The notes under the pieces are model-generated. The model had not been told where the DNA came from. It saw nothing but the letters and a program-made list of their open reading frames with translations, and did not search any database. Shown here piece after piece: positions 13,062 through 25,760 of a DNA stretch of 64,000 nucleotides. Position 1 is the stretch's first letter. Every line of letters starts with the position of its first letter. The stretch covers positions 18,482,876 to 18,546,875 of the forward strand of contig NC_092567.1 of the NCBI RefSeq assembly GCF_037975245.1. The letters are read 5' to 3'. The translations under genes and the position numbers were made by a program. This DNA comes from Apostichopus japonicus. Taxonomy: Eukaryota > Echinodermata > Holothuroidea > Aspidochirotida > Stichopodidae.

Positions 13062-13137
13062 AAATTCACGTCAATAGGACCAGTTTGTCTCCGGAACTAG
13101 GTTCGTCTCGATCATCAAATGAGGGCTAAAACTCATA

Positions 13138-13470
13138 ATGGAACATGCCATACCTATAGAAGACATCCCGTCAGCTACAATAACCAGATCTAGTCGCCAA
13201 CATAGGGATTTTTCGCATCATCAGCCTCAGCCCTACAACCCTCACCACTCCAACGAAAAGAACAGACTAAATATCAAAGATTACCCACACCAGTTAATTA
13301 CAAGAGGACCAACCATCAGTTCTCCAGAAGACCGTATAACAGATACGAAAGGGGTTGTTATACAACTGTGGGGAAAGTAACCACAACTAAGAAAGATGTC
13401 GATTTGACCGACCCATTAAGTGTAGAGCATGTGGTCGTCATGGACACAAGGAACGGTCATGCTTTAACAC
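13138..13470 (+). pseudogene. CR1-like ORF1 C-terminal remnant with CCHC zinc knuckles
   Basis: In the frame starting at 13361 the translation reads YNCGESN, then a stop, then ERCRFDRPIKCRACGRHGH and KERSC. The second knuckle (C-x2-C-x4-H-x4-C) is intact at about 13421-13462. The first is damaged by a stop at 13388-13390 and a frame slip just upstream. A basic, Ser/Pro/His-rich linker (13138-13350) precedes them in a different frame. Paired CCHC knuckles are nucleic-acid-binding parts of retroelement ORF1/gag-like proteins. Confidence 0.6.
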
Positions 13471-13582
13471 CACACCCATTTATTAGATTCTTGGCCAAGA
13501 TGAGGGTGCATGCCGCTACACATGAACCCTGTCCTGTGAATACCCCTGACCAATTGTCAATACTGAAGTTCCAAAAATTAAG

Positions 13583-15646
13583 TTGAGTGACCATTACCCG
13601 ATATATTTCACTTGGAAACACGCTGCCTCACACCAACCATCATCAAAAAAGACGGGTCACGAAACCATGAAATATCGTGCGACAAATAAATTGGATGTAA
13701 ATGCGTTCAAGCAAGACCTAAGGTATTGTTCTTGGCAATCTGTGTTGCAGGTAGCAGATGCAAATCGTTCGTTAGAAAATTGGGAAAATATTTTTCTTAA
13801 TATCGTTAATAAGCATGCTCCCCAAAAAGAAAAAAAGGGTCAAAATAAAAAATCAGCCCAAGTGGTTCAATGCTGAGATAAGTCATGCCATTAAAATGAG
13901 GACTTCGTCAAAATTAAAAGATCCAGAGACATATCGATTCTGGAGAAACAAAGTTGTAAGTTTAATTCGATCGGCTAAACAAAGTTATTTCAGAGATTCT
14001 ATTGTTAAGGGCAAAGGCGATCCCAAAGCTATTTGGCAAATCCTTAGAAATGTTCAGTCCAATGATACTAATATGAAAAGTCAGCAGAAAATAAGCACGA
14101 TAATCAACAATGGTAACCTAGAAACATATCCAATCGATATCGCTATGTCATTTAACGAATTCTTTACGTCTGTATCGTCTAAGTATCTTATTGGTATTAA
14201 CAACAATGCGGATAGTGATTATTTAGCAAGTGTTAAAGAGTTTGTTTCTTCCAAATTACGCAATGGTGTTGCATTCCAAATTCCAGAGGTGACTGATGAA
14301 TTTGTCTACAAAGCGCTTATTTCAATGGATGCTATACTAAAGCCACCGGTCTGGACGGGATTAGCTCCTATCTTCTGAAGTTATCTTCTAGTGAAATAAC
14401 AAACAGTATCACCGATGTACTGAATAGTAGCATCAGAAACTCCGTCTTTCCTACTAAGTGGAAGAAAGCCAAAGTTGTTCCCATTTACAAGAGTGATTCA
14501 AATCTAGAAGTATCCAATTATCGACCCATTTCAATCTTGCCTGTATTATCTAAGATATTAGAAAAACACTTTCATGGTGCTTTATCCAAGTTTTTAAATG
14601 TATTTGGTCTAATACGATCGTCCCAGTCAGGTTTTAGAAATGGGCACTCTTGTGAAACTGCATTACTAAAGATAATCGACGACTGGAATAAATCTATTGA
14701 TAGCGGATATCTTATAGGATCTGTATTTCTAGACCTGAGAAAAGCATTTGACCTAGTAAACCATTCTATTCTAATAAATAAGTTATCTATATATGGTCTT
14801 TCCGAAAGCAGTCTGTTGCATGGTTTAAGTCGTATTTATGTAATAGACAACAATCTACATGTGTAAATGGTGTATTTTCCCCCTTACTGCCAGTAACATG
14901 TGGGGTGCCACAGGGGTCAATTCTGGGCCCGTTGCTCTTTGTTTTGTTTAGTAATGACATGGGTCAAAGTATTAATTATTGCAATGCGGACATGTATGCA
15001 GACGATACAACAGTTCATATGAAGGGCAAGTCTATGGATGATTTAAATACCAAATGAGTATATAGTTAATGTTTGCAAATGGTGCAAGAAAAATGAAATG
15101 GTTATAAATAGTAATCAAACTAAAAGCAGGTTGATTGGTTCAAGACAAAGGTTGAAATCCATTCAAAATAACAAATTAAATATTGCCGTCGAAGATTCTA
15201 TAATTGAAAGTGTATGCTGTGAAAAGAATTTGGGCGTAAAAATCGACAATGTATTATCTTGGAATGAACAAGTCGATTTTGTTTGCAAGCTTGTTTCCAG
15301 TAGATTGGCTCTTCTTAGACGCATAAAACCATTCATTGATACCAATACTTGTATTCTATTTTATAATGGATATATTTTACCGATGATTGAGTACTGTAGT
15401 TTAGTATGGGGAAATAGTAATGCCAGAAATGTTCTCAGACTTAGTCGTTTACAGAAAGCTGCAGCAAGAATTATTCTCAATGCAACATTTGATGATAGAT
15501 CTGAAGACCTTTTTAACACTTTAAACTGGTCCTCACTCGAAAAACGTTTAAAATGTAAACGATTGACAATGGTGTATAGGTCTTTAAATGGTCTGGCTCC
15601 ACAGTATGTTGTGAAAATGTTCCGCTACACAAGTACGGTAATATAC
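13583..15646 (+). pseudogene. CR1-like ORF2 remnant: endonuclease end and reverse transcriptase
   Basis: The translation starts with LSDHYPIYFTW, the C-terminal motif of APE-type endonucleases. It continues, with frame changes near 13830, 14340, 14830 and 15055, through a full reverse transcriptase. Recognisable blocks are PKWFNAEI, KVVPIYKSDSN, NYRPISILPVLSKILEK, SQSGFRNGHSCETALL, FLDLRKAFDLVNHSIL, VTCGVPQGSILGPLLF and the catalytic YADDT near 15000, then the downstream region NLGVKID and MIEYCSLVWGN. The catalytic motif is intact but the frame is not, so it cannot make a full protein. Confidence 0.85.
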
Positions 15647-16019
15647 ACAAGGGCGTAGGAACCGGGGGGGCTGGGGGGCGCCAGCCCCCCGGTGAAAAAT
15701 GTGGAGGGGCGGAAGTATCATTCCGCCCCCCCACTTCGCAAGTCAGAAAACCCCTTTTTCATTTCCAAATGAGAAAAAAATCTCATTTGGAGCACCAAAT
15801 TGCATCTAAGGCCAGGTGAAAATGCAAAATTATATACAAAATGGAGTGGGTGGGTTGAAGTGTGCTATATTGCACCAAATTGCATCTGAGGCCACCTGGA
15901 AATGCAAAAAAATTCCAAAGGGGAGGGGGACACCCCCTCCCCTTAGACCCCTCCCCTAGGCCGGCCATCAGTCTTCAGCCCCCCACTCAAAAGTACCTTC
16001 CTACGCCACTGAATATACA
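15640..16019. mobile_element. hAT-type MITE with 8-bp target-site duplication
   Basis: The element (15648-16011, 364 bp) begins CAAGGGCGTAGGAAC and ends with the reverse complement of CAGTGGCGTAGGAAG, giving imperfect terminal inverted repeats. It is flanked by exact direct repeats AATATACA (15640-15647 and 16012-16019). Eight-base duplications and CAG-GGCGTA-type ends are typical of hAT transposons. It has no coding capacity. It interrupts ORF2 of the CR1-like element, so it is younger than that element. A truncated relative lies at 24964-25080. Confidence 0.85.
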
Positions 16020-16445
16020 TAACCACTCTCTAAGGTCCACCACACGAAACAATTTATTTTAATGTTTTCTGGTGATACTGGTGTTTTCTGGTGATGTTTT
16101 CTGGTGATACTGGTTATACTCAGTATCACCAGAAAACATTTTCATATGTTGCTGCTAAGGAATGGAACGAATTATCAAAGGAGTGTAAGAATGCCAAGTC
16201 TTTAAATACTTGTACACGTTCTATCCAGGACTTAAACTAATTTATTATGCTCTTAATTTCTTTTCATTGATTGTTCCATGTTGTATTTTATGCCATGTCA
16301 ATTCTTATTTTTATTTTCATTGTCGTCTTATTTTTTTTATTATTATTATTTTATATGATTATATTTTTTTCATTTCACTATTAGTTATTTTATTTCAGGT
16401 CCTCGGGGGAGATTAGCTTTACGCTAACCGCCGAGTATACCCTTT
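16020..16445 (+). pseudogene. C-terminal end of the CR1-like ORF2 and 3' UTR
   Basis: After the MITE the ORF2 reading resumes with SLRSTTRNNLF and, past an inverted duplication, FSYVAAKEWNELSKECKNAK, the usual C-terminal region of CR1-like ORF2. The 3' end carries the sequence GGTCCTCGGGGGAGATTAGC and ends at the A/T tail. The same 3' end recurs at about 24067. Confidence 0.7.
16094..16139. repeat. Perfect 19-bp inverted repeat inside the CR1-like 3' end
   Basis: Arms 16094-16112 and 16121-16139 are exact reverse complements (ATGTTTTCTGGTGATACTG) around an 8-base spacer. Two more partial direct copies of the left arm lie at 16062-16093. The structure looks like a local templated duplication, since other copies of this element carry the right arm only. 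Confidence 0.8.
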
Positions 16446-16480
16446 AATGTTAAATAAATATAAATAAATAAATACGACGC

Positions 16481-18490
16481 CCGTACTACAAATTCCCTCG
16501 CGGTTAGGTCTGCACCTACTTCAAATGTTTTAACGAAGGGCGTGGTACACTGAGTCTGACACTGGCATGCGAAACACGTAAAAACATGTGCACACTATGT
16601 ACTAAGACGTTAGGTCTGTTTTATTTATAGCACTGCTAAAGCATACGACGAATTTGAACGCGTAAATAAGGTTTCCTTTAAAAACATTTGTTGACGTGTA
16701 AGAAAGTTTATTTTCACTTTTTGGAGGTTTGATTGGCTGTAACCTTAACGTGGTAAAAGCAATTGTTAAAGCGCTTAAAGGGATTTCTTTACTCATGTCG
16801 TTTTGACCCCCCCAACCATAGACGTTATGTCTGACCCGCACTGCTTACCATTATGTACATATAGTATAGTGGCAATTTGTCAATGCCCACACTAGCGCTG
16901 GCAATCAAAATCTTTCTCACCCGCCGATTATAGCATAGGTTAATCTGTACAATCAACGTTTCCGGGGGTCATGCCGTACGGGTTACATACATGATTTGGT
17001 GGTATTGGTAGGTAGATCGAGCTTTCGCGCCATCATTCCCTTACCTTGAAAATCGATATAGTGTTTATGCAAATGAGATGGTGTCCTTCTCGTGACACCA
17101 CTTTACGATGTCCTGTAATATATTACTGGTAGCATACTTATTGTTGGGTAGGGGGTGTGCTAAGTTAATGGAAGAGCTGGACGCCTGTAATACGTAACAC
17201 CTTGTAAAGTCACGCGATACGGACACACGAAGTTACTTTTAAAGGGGTTGTGTTGTTTAGTAGTAAGTTGCTCGTGGTAGTGTTCGAAAGTGACGTGTTT
17301 TGAACAGAGAAAGAATATGATAATTTAAAAGAATAAAACGTGGTTATTGTGTGGGGAGCTGTCTGTTCCAACTTCCTGGGTAATTGAAGGCCACGTAGTA
17401 CATTGATAAAACAATAAACAATAACAAAATGTTCAACTTTATTATCAGTTCAATGGGTCCTACAATTAGTGATATACGAGTTCAAAAACTTCCAGAAAAA
17501 AGATTACACTTATGCAAGAGTAAATAAATAAACAGATTACTCTAAATTTACCAAAAGACTTTGACCTGTGGACTATCATTGACTAAAACTACGCTTGTTT
17601 AATTATGTGTTCTTGTAAAGTTTGTTGTTGGTTTTTGTACTAAGAAATGTAAAACGTAAATAATTCGTCCTTTAGGCTCGTATATGGACAACGTGACTAT
17701 AGCTAGTTATCAGTAGTAGATTTATAAAGCCAACACGGATTAGGATTCCAGGGCCTGTGTTTGATTTTCATTTACGTCAGCCCTTAATAGGCTTACCGCT
17801 TCAGTGACCTATATCTCTATTTTCTGTTTGGTTAAATTCACACGTACTGTCATGGTAATTGTTACTATAATCACGCCTCAGCTTTAACAATGGCGGCTCA
17901 CTGTGTATTCAAATCTATCCGAGTCACATAACAACTCCTTGGTTAACGTGTAGCAGTCAATTAAAGGGGTTCTGCTGTATGAAGATTGTGCGCTTGAAAC
18001 AAAAACCAAGTAAAGCGGGGGGGGGGGGGGGGGGAATAACAGTGTAGGCGTGGCATATCCTCGTAGAAATAATTGACAGTTAATATTTCCACAATTGTTT
18101 CACTCCATTCCATTAACAATGTTGGTATTGTCAATTTCTTTTGTCTTTTAAAGAAATAGTCTGTTGGATGAAGTTGATTGCTAGAAATTTTCTGGGTATC
18201 TTTCAAAATCTTTCAAAGCTACATCCATATAGCATTTTGTATGTCGAGGATATATATATATATTATTTTTTTTAATTTGGAGGGTTTTTTGTTGTTGTTA
18301 ATGCATCTGGCAACAGTAGTCACCATGGTAATTCAGCAGAAAATGTCTTTGTTTCTCTTTATGATATTTTAACTTGCTTATGCATCAAGAAAAATTATAT
18401 TTCTACAACAAAAACAAGTTGCATTTTAAGGACATTTTGAGCATAGATGAAACATTGACAGCTTATACAAACCATTCCAAATGCATCCTA
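16481..18490. other. Gene-free region
   Basis: No supported gene. A G-run lies at 18018-18034. Otherwise the sequence is unique-looking and A/T-rich. Confidence 0.4.
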
Positions 18491-18844
18491 TTAAAGATCT
18501 GTTTTATTGGCTCCAATTATAGCCATGGTATAGCTAGGAAAGTTTTGTTATTACGTAATCGACCTGCCACGGTCGTAAATCGACCTCAGGCTGTACAATT
18601 AGCCTGCATAGCTTCTTAACACCATTAGGCTCTTTGTGTACACACTGTGTGGAAATATGTTCATGTTAACAGTTTAGTTAATCATACAGCGTTCGCACAG
18701 AGACCCTCATACAAGAAAAAATATGTGGCAGGCGTAGCAGACTAATTGGTAGAAATTGGTCATTTTACGACCAAGGCAGGTCGATTAAATAATCTCAAGA
18801 AACTTTTCCATGATAGCGTTGGGGTCTATACAGCATACCTTTAA
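18491..18844. mobile_element. TTAA-flanked inverted-repeat element, short copy
   Basis: It lies between TTAA at 18491-18494 and TTAA at 18841-18844. The left end (AGATCTGTTTTATTGG...) and the reverse complement of the right end (AGGTATGCTGTATAGACC...) are diverged inverted repeats sharing AAAGTTTYKTGAKATTA-like blocks about 50-60 bases in. Both ends match the ends of the 1.9-kb element at 38518-40427, in swapped order. TTAA duplications are typical of Kolobok and piggyBac transposons. No coding capacity. Confidence 0.7.
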
Positions 18845-19223
18845 GCTCAGATCAACAGGAAGATTAAAATAGGAATGTAAAGCTTCTGAGAAAAAATTAA
18901 CTCAGATGACATCACAGACCGCTTAAGTACTGTGATTGGATTCCTAGAATAAATGAGGGTTTAGCCTGTCAACAATAGGTTATACATTCAATCAACCGTA
19001 TCTTGAGTTAGGAATAAAATATTGAGATAGGACACATGAGGAATTTATTTTTCACTATGTGTGTATTTAAGATCCTCCTGCAAGCAGGAACTCGCGAAGA
19101 AGCCTCATTGGCTTATCAAAGCTGCAAGCTGACCAAAGTCATTCTCTTACATTCATATTTAACGTCCACGATTATGAATTGTCAACAACTCTGTTCTGTA
19201 ACTGGAGGACATACATTAATCTT

Positions 19224-19291
19224 GGAGTGACTCGAACCGGGGACCCCTTATGATTGAAAGGCACCGGCGTTAACCACTAAGCTAACACTCC
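19224..19291 (-). repeat. tRNA-like sequence, probably a SINE head
   Basis: On the - strand GGAGTG...CACTCC can close as an acceptor stem. TTAGCTTAGTGGTTAACGCC fits a pol III A box and GGTTCGAGTC a B box. The length (68 nt), weak T stem and poor anticodon loop argue against a working tRNA. A tRNA-derived SINE or tRNA pseudogene is more likely. Confidence 0.5.
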
Positions 19292-19299
19292 ACTATTAG

Positions 19300-22200
19300 T
19301 TTGTTAATCCCATAAAATAATAATATTACACTGCCTACACACCTGAATAACCCTTTAATACACAAACATGCAATTTAATAAAATAATGGAGAACTAAAAA
19401 AATTCAAATGTTCCTGTCTTTTATTATTATTTTTCAAGGTTAGAACATGAAACAAGGTGATTAGAGTTGGCGGGGAAAATTCAACCTCCAAAAATAACAA
19501 AATAAAAAACATAAATAAATTTATCAAAAGTAAATATATAATAAAAACTGGCTATCTTTAGAATTATGAAGATACAAATTATGCTTTACATGTAATAGAC
19601 GGTTCAAGACGAATCAGTAGAAAACATTTACCTGGAGTGAAGCACACTAAAAAGAATATTGCTATCATAAAGTTTTGTGAATTGATAGAATATAAACTAT
19701 AGAAATGAAAATGTATATCTGCAAAACAAAAAATTAGTAACATATGACAATAAAAACCCTTTCAGTACCCTTCACAGTGAACACAACTTTACCCTGTTTG
19801 CAACATGACACGCTCCCATTTACAAAATCCAGTTTGGGCAGGCATTCCTGCCCTCCCCCAACCATCCGCTCTTTTTATCTACCGCCCCCCCCCAAAAAAA
19901 AAACATTTTCCCCTATTATTTGGTCTGGCCGATCTGCACATAAGACTAATCCAATCTATGATGTATAATAATCACACACTACAAGCCATACTGATAACAC
20001 TATCCTTTGCAGTACTACACCACACTGTTGCACTGTATGTGCTGAAAAAGCCTGTGCCATATATACTACACGGTAGCACACTATATTAGACCTACTGAAT
20101 GGGATTACATTACAATACAATACATACTATATATACACTCAGTGTGTATGCTGTATATGTAGTAGTAATCATGTATGTGTATTACTAACAGAACCTTGAG
20201 TTTGTCAGTTTTCAGTTTTGTTTCACTTCACAGTAAGGTCCGATAAAAAAACTAGCTAGAGACATATTAAAAACAGAGCACTTAAACAAACCATACAAAC
20301 ATTAACTATCCTGTCGTCATGGTTGCAAGGGAAAAAAAACATGAATATTATGGAGGAGTCTCCTAGCAATATAGTCATTACAAAGAACTGCCACAACTTT
20401 ATGGTACATACAGTCTATGTGCAATTTACCCATGTACAAGATACTGATAAGATATATGCATAAAACCCAACTTAGATCAAGACCTAAATGTTGCTAAGCA
20501 AAGGTGTTGGAAAGGAGTGGGTGTGAATGAAAAATTGGGATGGGGGAGGGGGGGGGGAGAAAGGAGGAGGATGGGAAAGAATGGGGTGAGACAAGGGAGC
20601 AAACAACCTCCATTAGGGAAACAGTCCCCTTACAGCGAAGTTGCATTTCCAACCCGACCTCAAGCGGGGGAGCTCGGGTTGGGCTTATCTCGAGGTTCAG
20701 CTCTGCTTACACCACTTATCTTAACCCTATCACACGGACCAACGAACATGCGGTTTGCTCGCGGCATTAGCTAGTGTGTCAGCTATATGCAAGTGATCAA
20801 CAGATCAACGTTGTTCACAGGCATGCACAGCTATAGCTACAGGCGTACATACAGTACTCGCGACATATGATCGTATGAAGTGTATTCCGTGTCTTAGTTC
20901 CCTTTAGCTGCCGGTTCGGATTTTCGTGATTTTTATTCACCGGTTCCTGATTTTTCCGCGTCTGGCTTGCCTTTAATACATAACACCAGACGACCGCTAA
21001 TTTTCATAACCGACGCTTGGAAATTTCCCAAACGTTACTACATCCAAACCTGAGATTTTCATGTGCCCCGAATCCATAGCTGTCGCATTAGGCCTAATGC
21101 TATGTTGTAACATTGAGAAACCGGCCTCTGAATACGGTCTATATTTTTGTTCAAATTAATGCTGCACAAGTAAATGCAATTTTTTATTATTAGAAACATC
21201 ATTGGAGTTGTTTTTAGTTCTTATCATTCCTTTATATCAATCTGGAAACGTTAAACAGTAATCCTACACTAGTTACGTTGTCACTATTTACTTAGTTTGA
21301 TTGGCCTAAGCTTAAATTTCTAATTGAGCTTGAATGGAGTTAATAATAGTGACGAACAAGGATGTTAAACACTAAGTTCTGCATATTTTTTATTTGTTCA
21401 TAAACGGAATTATATTGAACATAAGTACAAAATAACGTTGGAGTGTAAGAATTAGGTATTAAAATTAACATTTTGGTAAAGATTGAAGATGGATGATTTG
21501 TTTGAGATACTTTTTGAGATGGAAAGTTTGGGTAACTATTCTTGGCGCTTTTCGGGCCATTAACACATCTAGTAGGTTAGGCCATTCGCTATTCATAAAC
21601 ACATGGTTACTTGGTACGGACAATCGTCATCTTTTTTATCTTTGGAAATTTTTTTTTTGGAAATCCTTTTTCTTTTTCTGCGAAACTCCTGAGGTGGTTT
21701 AGTAGGGGCCTATACATACACAAGGATACATACAAGCCTTTGTTACATGCATGAGAAGAGTTGCATTAAGTACAATGTACCAATTTTGAGGGAAGATAGG
21801 CTATTTCATTACTAGGGTTCACGGTGCGGGATCCCGGTAGTCAAGTGAATACCGGCATCCCGATCCCGGCTTTGACTAACCCCGATCACAGTGCAATGTG
21901 TAACTACTACCGGTATTGGGAAAACAACTGGTTATTACATTCGTTTCGGTATCATTCCCGGGAATCCAGGACATAATAAAAATATCTACGTGTTACTATT
22001 TAAATTAGAGAAAAGAAAACACGTTTATTTCTGGTTCCTGTGTTCTTAGTTTGAATAATATCTTATCAATTTACGCACTGGCCTAAACATATTAACGAAT
22101 CAACTTTTCACGTAGTAATTTGGACCTATAGCCTACACCAAATATCGAACGTTAGTGAACTCAGCATGTTACGAGACCTCAAAGTTATTCAGAAATTTTC

Positions 22201-23890
22201 GTTATTTATTCTTCCTTCAAACGATGATTGTGAAGGTTCCCATGTACAAAATCTCACCCTTATGCATTTCACCACATTTTGTGATAATAATTAAACGATT
22301 TAATAATTTTTGATCCAAAACCGAAGGGAGCATATCAAATTAAATCCATCTTCGCACGGGACTGTATATTATTATGGCATAGGGTACGGTACTGTTACAC
22401 ACTGCTGTTCGGTACACTTGAGAGTTGATGCTGTAATGAAATGGATTCGTTTATTAATGCGGGGGGGGGGGGTTCCACGATGTCATTTCTAGTTATCTTT
22501 CGCTACTTTTTTTTATTTTTAAGAACTTTTGTACGAAGATTGATATTGTACGTATTGAAAGTATATTTTCTGGAGTAAACAACAGCCGATTAACGATATA
22601 AATAAATCTGTACTATTCTTATATATGTAGTTTATAATCCCGTATTTATGTAGCCCCTAAGTTACATTATTGTTGTCTGAAGTTCCAAACAGGTGGGGAC
22701 TTGTTGAATGTTGATAGTTAAAAACTTTTCATTGTGAACTTTTAAACTTAAAGTAGTATTAGTAGTAAGTCGAGTCCTGTCTTTCCGACATGCTTAGTGA
22801 TTCCCGTTAAATTAAATTGAATTTAGGTAAAAATTCATGCAAACTAGGTAGGCATCGGCCGATCCTAATTCTAAGCCTACATCGAAAGTTACGCCGTATA
22901 CACCTCGCAAGAAAACCACGATAACCTTGAATGAAAAAACAATATTTTGCACTTGAAGATCTGTCTTCCCCCAAAATGCAATGATAAGGTCTAGACTCAG
23001 TACTTCTTGATACATTGAGTTTCCAATTACTAGTCAAAAACATCATTTCTGGAGAAAAAAAAACGTAAGATATTTTTCACAAAAATTGATGATTAGATAA
23101 GTGCTTCCTCACAATCAACGAGCCGCCCCGAAATTCGCTCCCCTTACGTAAAACTTCTATATATATTACACGTGGAAAAACACGAGTTTTTACACACATA
23201 ATTCCCATTGACATTGGTCACGGAACATAAGTAGGTCATCGACATTCGAACTTGGCAACTTGCCCAAGTTCATCGCACCATGGGAACGACCCAACAGATT
23301 GAACATTATGTTACATTTTCCCGCCATCTGGACGCCGATTGTAAATTTTGGTGTAATATGCAAATTATGAATGGTACTGCCCTTGGTTAAAACTTAAAAC
23401 TATTGCGACACATACAAATTTTGGGAAACTGTTGTATAGAAGAAACTTTTGTATCAAATGTAAAGTACTGTATGGTAGGCCTACTATAATTTATAAAAGA
23501 CGGTTTTCCTCAGGTGATAAGGAAAAGGGATGTTTCGGTGAACTCGATCTCTTTGTATAGTGGATACTTAAAATGACCATGCTGTAAATGCAGCTTCTAT
23601 TTCTCTTTAAGTAAGCTCTACTTAGCATTGTTATCTGTTGTGGATCTTTATTGGAATAAATACGAAATGTATTTTTTTGACGCCAGTATTTAACGGTAGG
23701 CCTAAGCATTTCTTAAATTGTTGACTGAGCTTCAAAATCCATTTTCAAAAAGTCTGTTTTCATGAAGGTTTTGTAAAATCGACATATAGCTAGGGTAGGA
23801 AAATATTAACGAAAGTTGTTCTATTATACAAATAAAATACATGTTTCTCGTACTGAGATCTGAAGGGAAAAAACGGGCGGCTATCGTTCT
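19300..23890. other. Gene-free region
   Basis: No supported coding exon. A segment at about 20517-20640 contains TTAGGGAAACAGTCCCCTTA (20611-20630), which recurs inverted at 25432-25451, so both belong to one dispersed repeat. C- and G-runs lie at 19887-19895 and 22460-22470. Other open frames are short and featureless. Confidence 0.4.
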
Positions 23891-23899
23891 TCTTTTCAT

Positions 23900-24110
23900 G
23901 CGCTTATACTAGTTTGGAATATGTGGCAACCTTTACGTGATTTCAGAAATGGCTCTTGTTCTTGGAAAATGACTCCCAGTCATTATTCATTTTCTTATAT
24001 TAATGTTCTTATTGTTTATTGTATATTATTATATTTTTCATTTCACTATTGGTTATGATACTTCAGGTCCTCGGGAGAAGTTAGCTTTACGCTAACCGAG
24101 TTAAATATAC
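23900..24110 (+). mobile_element. Truncated 3' end of the CR1-like element
   Basis: The segment ending in GGTCCTCGGGAGAAGTTAGC and TTTACGCTAACCGAG matches the 3' end of the 12.4-16.5 kb element (16399-16432) in the same orientation. The 5' truncation is typical of target-primed reverse transcription. Confidence 0.7.
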
Positions 24111-24963
24111 GGAGATTTGATCACGGGTGCCAATTTGTATCTACGGATCCCCTTATAACATTCAATGCTAACAGCATCCTCCTATTCTTATGAGGCGATA
24201 GCACATAATATCAATAGGATGGTCGGAGGGAGGTATCTTAGATTATGAAATTGTGTTGCGGGCGCTGAGCGAGTGTATGGAGGGCCCGAATGCCCGACAT
24301 TTTTTATTTATTCGCATTTTTATCCAGGGTTGCTTATTCAGCAAAAGCTGATTTCCAATAAGGCCCTGCTTTTTACATTCAACGTTATACATAAAAAGTA
24401 AAAAATAGCAATACAAAAACAATTAAATGTACAGATACAAAACAATTAACGCTGTAAAGTGGAGACAACTACAAAAAAAATGGAAATAAAAGAATTATCA
24501 AAAATTGGGCTTGCAAATAATAACTGGAAAGTTTTGGAAACCAACACTATGCTAGTTATTTCAACATGCGCGTTGAAACTTTCGATACCCAAGAGCTGAT
24601 ATAATGTAATAGCTCAACAAAGCCCAGGAAGCAATATAAAAAAAAATATTGTAAAAAACAGCAAATAAGATTCATAATGCAAAAGTTATCATTGTAATCA
24701 CTCTTTGGTGAAAGGATTAGTGTGCCTACGACATGAAATTGAAACACAGTAGAAGACTTTCAGTTTATCTCAAATAGTTTTCCATCCAGTTCACATGCAT
24801 CATGGACTCGCAATAACATAAAGAATATAATTTTGCCCTTCAGCTATGTATTTGCCAGGCATAAAGCTGACACATCAACCTTTTGTTTAACTGCCTTTAT
24901 ATAAGCAGATACAAGAAAACGGACTGAGAAAGATTGTATTTTAACAGAGTCGGTGTTGTTTCA

Positions 24964-25080
24964 CAAGGGCGTAGGAACCGGGGGGCTGGGGGCGCCAGTG
25001 CCCCCCCCCCCCGCACCCCCTGTTAAAGATATGGAGGGGCGGAAGTATCATTCCGCCCCCCTCCCTCGCTTCGCTTTTCT
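24964..25080 (+). mobile_element. Truncated copy of the hAT-type MITE
   Basis: It starts CAAGGGCGTAGGAACCGG and continues through GATATGGAGGGGCGGAAGTA, matching the left portion of the element at 15648. The right end is missing. Confidence 0.7.
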
Positions 25081-25464
25081 GTCATCCTAAATCTGTGTTA
25101 TTATTTATTACATAGAAACATAGTTACAAGATAGTTGAGGTCTTGACATGTACGGAGATGAGTTTTAAATACAAGTCTTCCACTCAACACAGTACACGTT
25201 AAGAAGTCAATATCATTTCAGCTATACACTCTATACTGTCTTGATTGCTCATTGAAGTGCATATACTCCCTTATGTCCTGTGAAACTGGTTTAATTAAAT
25301 TAGTTCGCATAAGCGATCTTGTGGTCATTCTTATCTTGCTCATCTTACAAAACCTGCTCAACCATGTGTGGTATAGCCAGATAAGCAGCCACTTTGCAAC
25401 AATTCAAGTGGAAAATTTTGCACCTTCGGTGTAAGGGGACTGTTTCCCTAATGCATTCCTGCTA

Positions 25465-25760
25465 ACTGCCAAACCCAACATGGATCATACACTTAATGTA
25501 GCTCAGTAAGAGTGCAGGAAATGAGGAGGTGGGAGAGAATAGGTGGAGGGAATAGGGAGGTAAGGAGGCAGATGAGAGAGGGGATGTAAGGAGGCAGATG
25601 GAATGGGATAGGGGGATAGGGGGGAGGGGAGGTAAGGAGAAAGAGCTGCATGATGGGCATGTGAAGAGAAGAAACAACTTCAAACCCCACTAACTGACAA
25701 ACCCAACATGGATCATACACTTAATGCAGCTAAGCAAGTGTGAAGAAAATGAGGGTGTGG
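25465..25760 (+). repeat. Tandem duplication, period about 225 bp
   Basis: AACATGGATCATACACTTAA occurs at about 25479 and again at about 25707, with flanking similarity on both sides. The spacer between the copies is purine-rich (GGGAGG-type). Confidence 0.65.

Larger units (their letters stand above)
12420..16480 (+). mobile_element. CR1-like non-LTR retrotransposon, decayed
   Basis: The element holds remnants of ORF1 (esterase-like domain, then CCHC zinc knuckle) and ORF2 (last part of an APE-type endonuclease, reverse transcriptase, C-terminal region). It ends in an A/T-rich (ATAAATA)n-type tail at about 16450-16475, as is common in CR1/L2 elements. The coding frame is broken by stops and frameshifts. 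Most of the endonuclease between the zinc knuckle (to 13462) and its terminal SDHYPI motif (13586) is missing. A hAT-type MITE interrupts the C-terminal part of ORF2 at 15648-16011, and a small inverted duplication lies at 16062-16139. Two further 3' fragments of the same family lie at about 23900-24110 and 40578-40700. It looks inactive. Confidence 0.85.

Noticed and set aside
19224-19291. Functional tRNA gene
   Set aside because: Too short, poor T stem and no sound anticodon loop.
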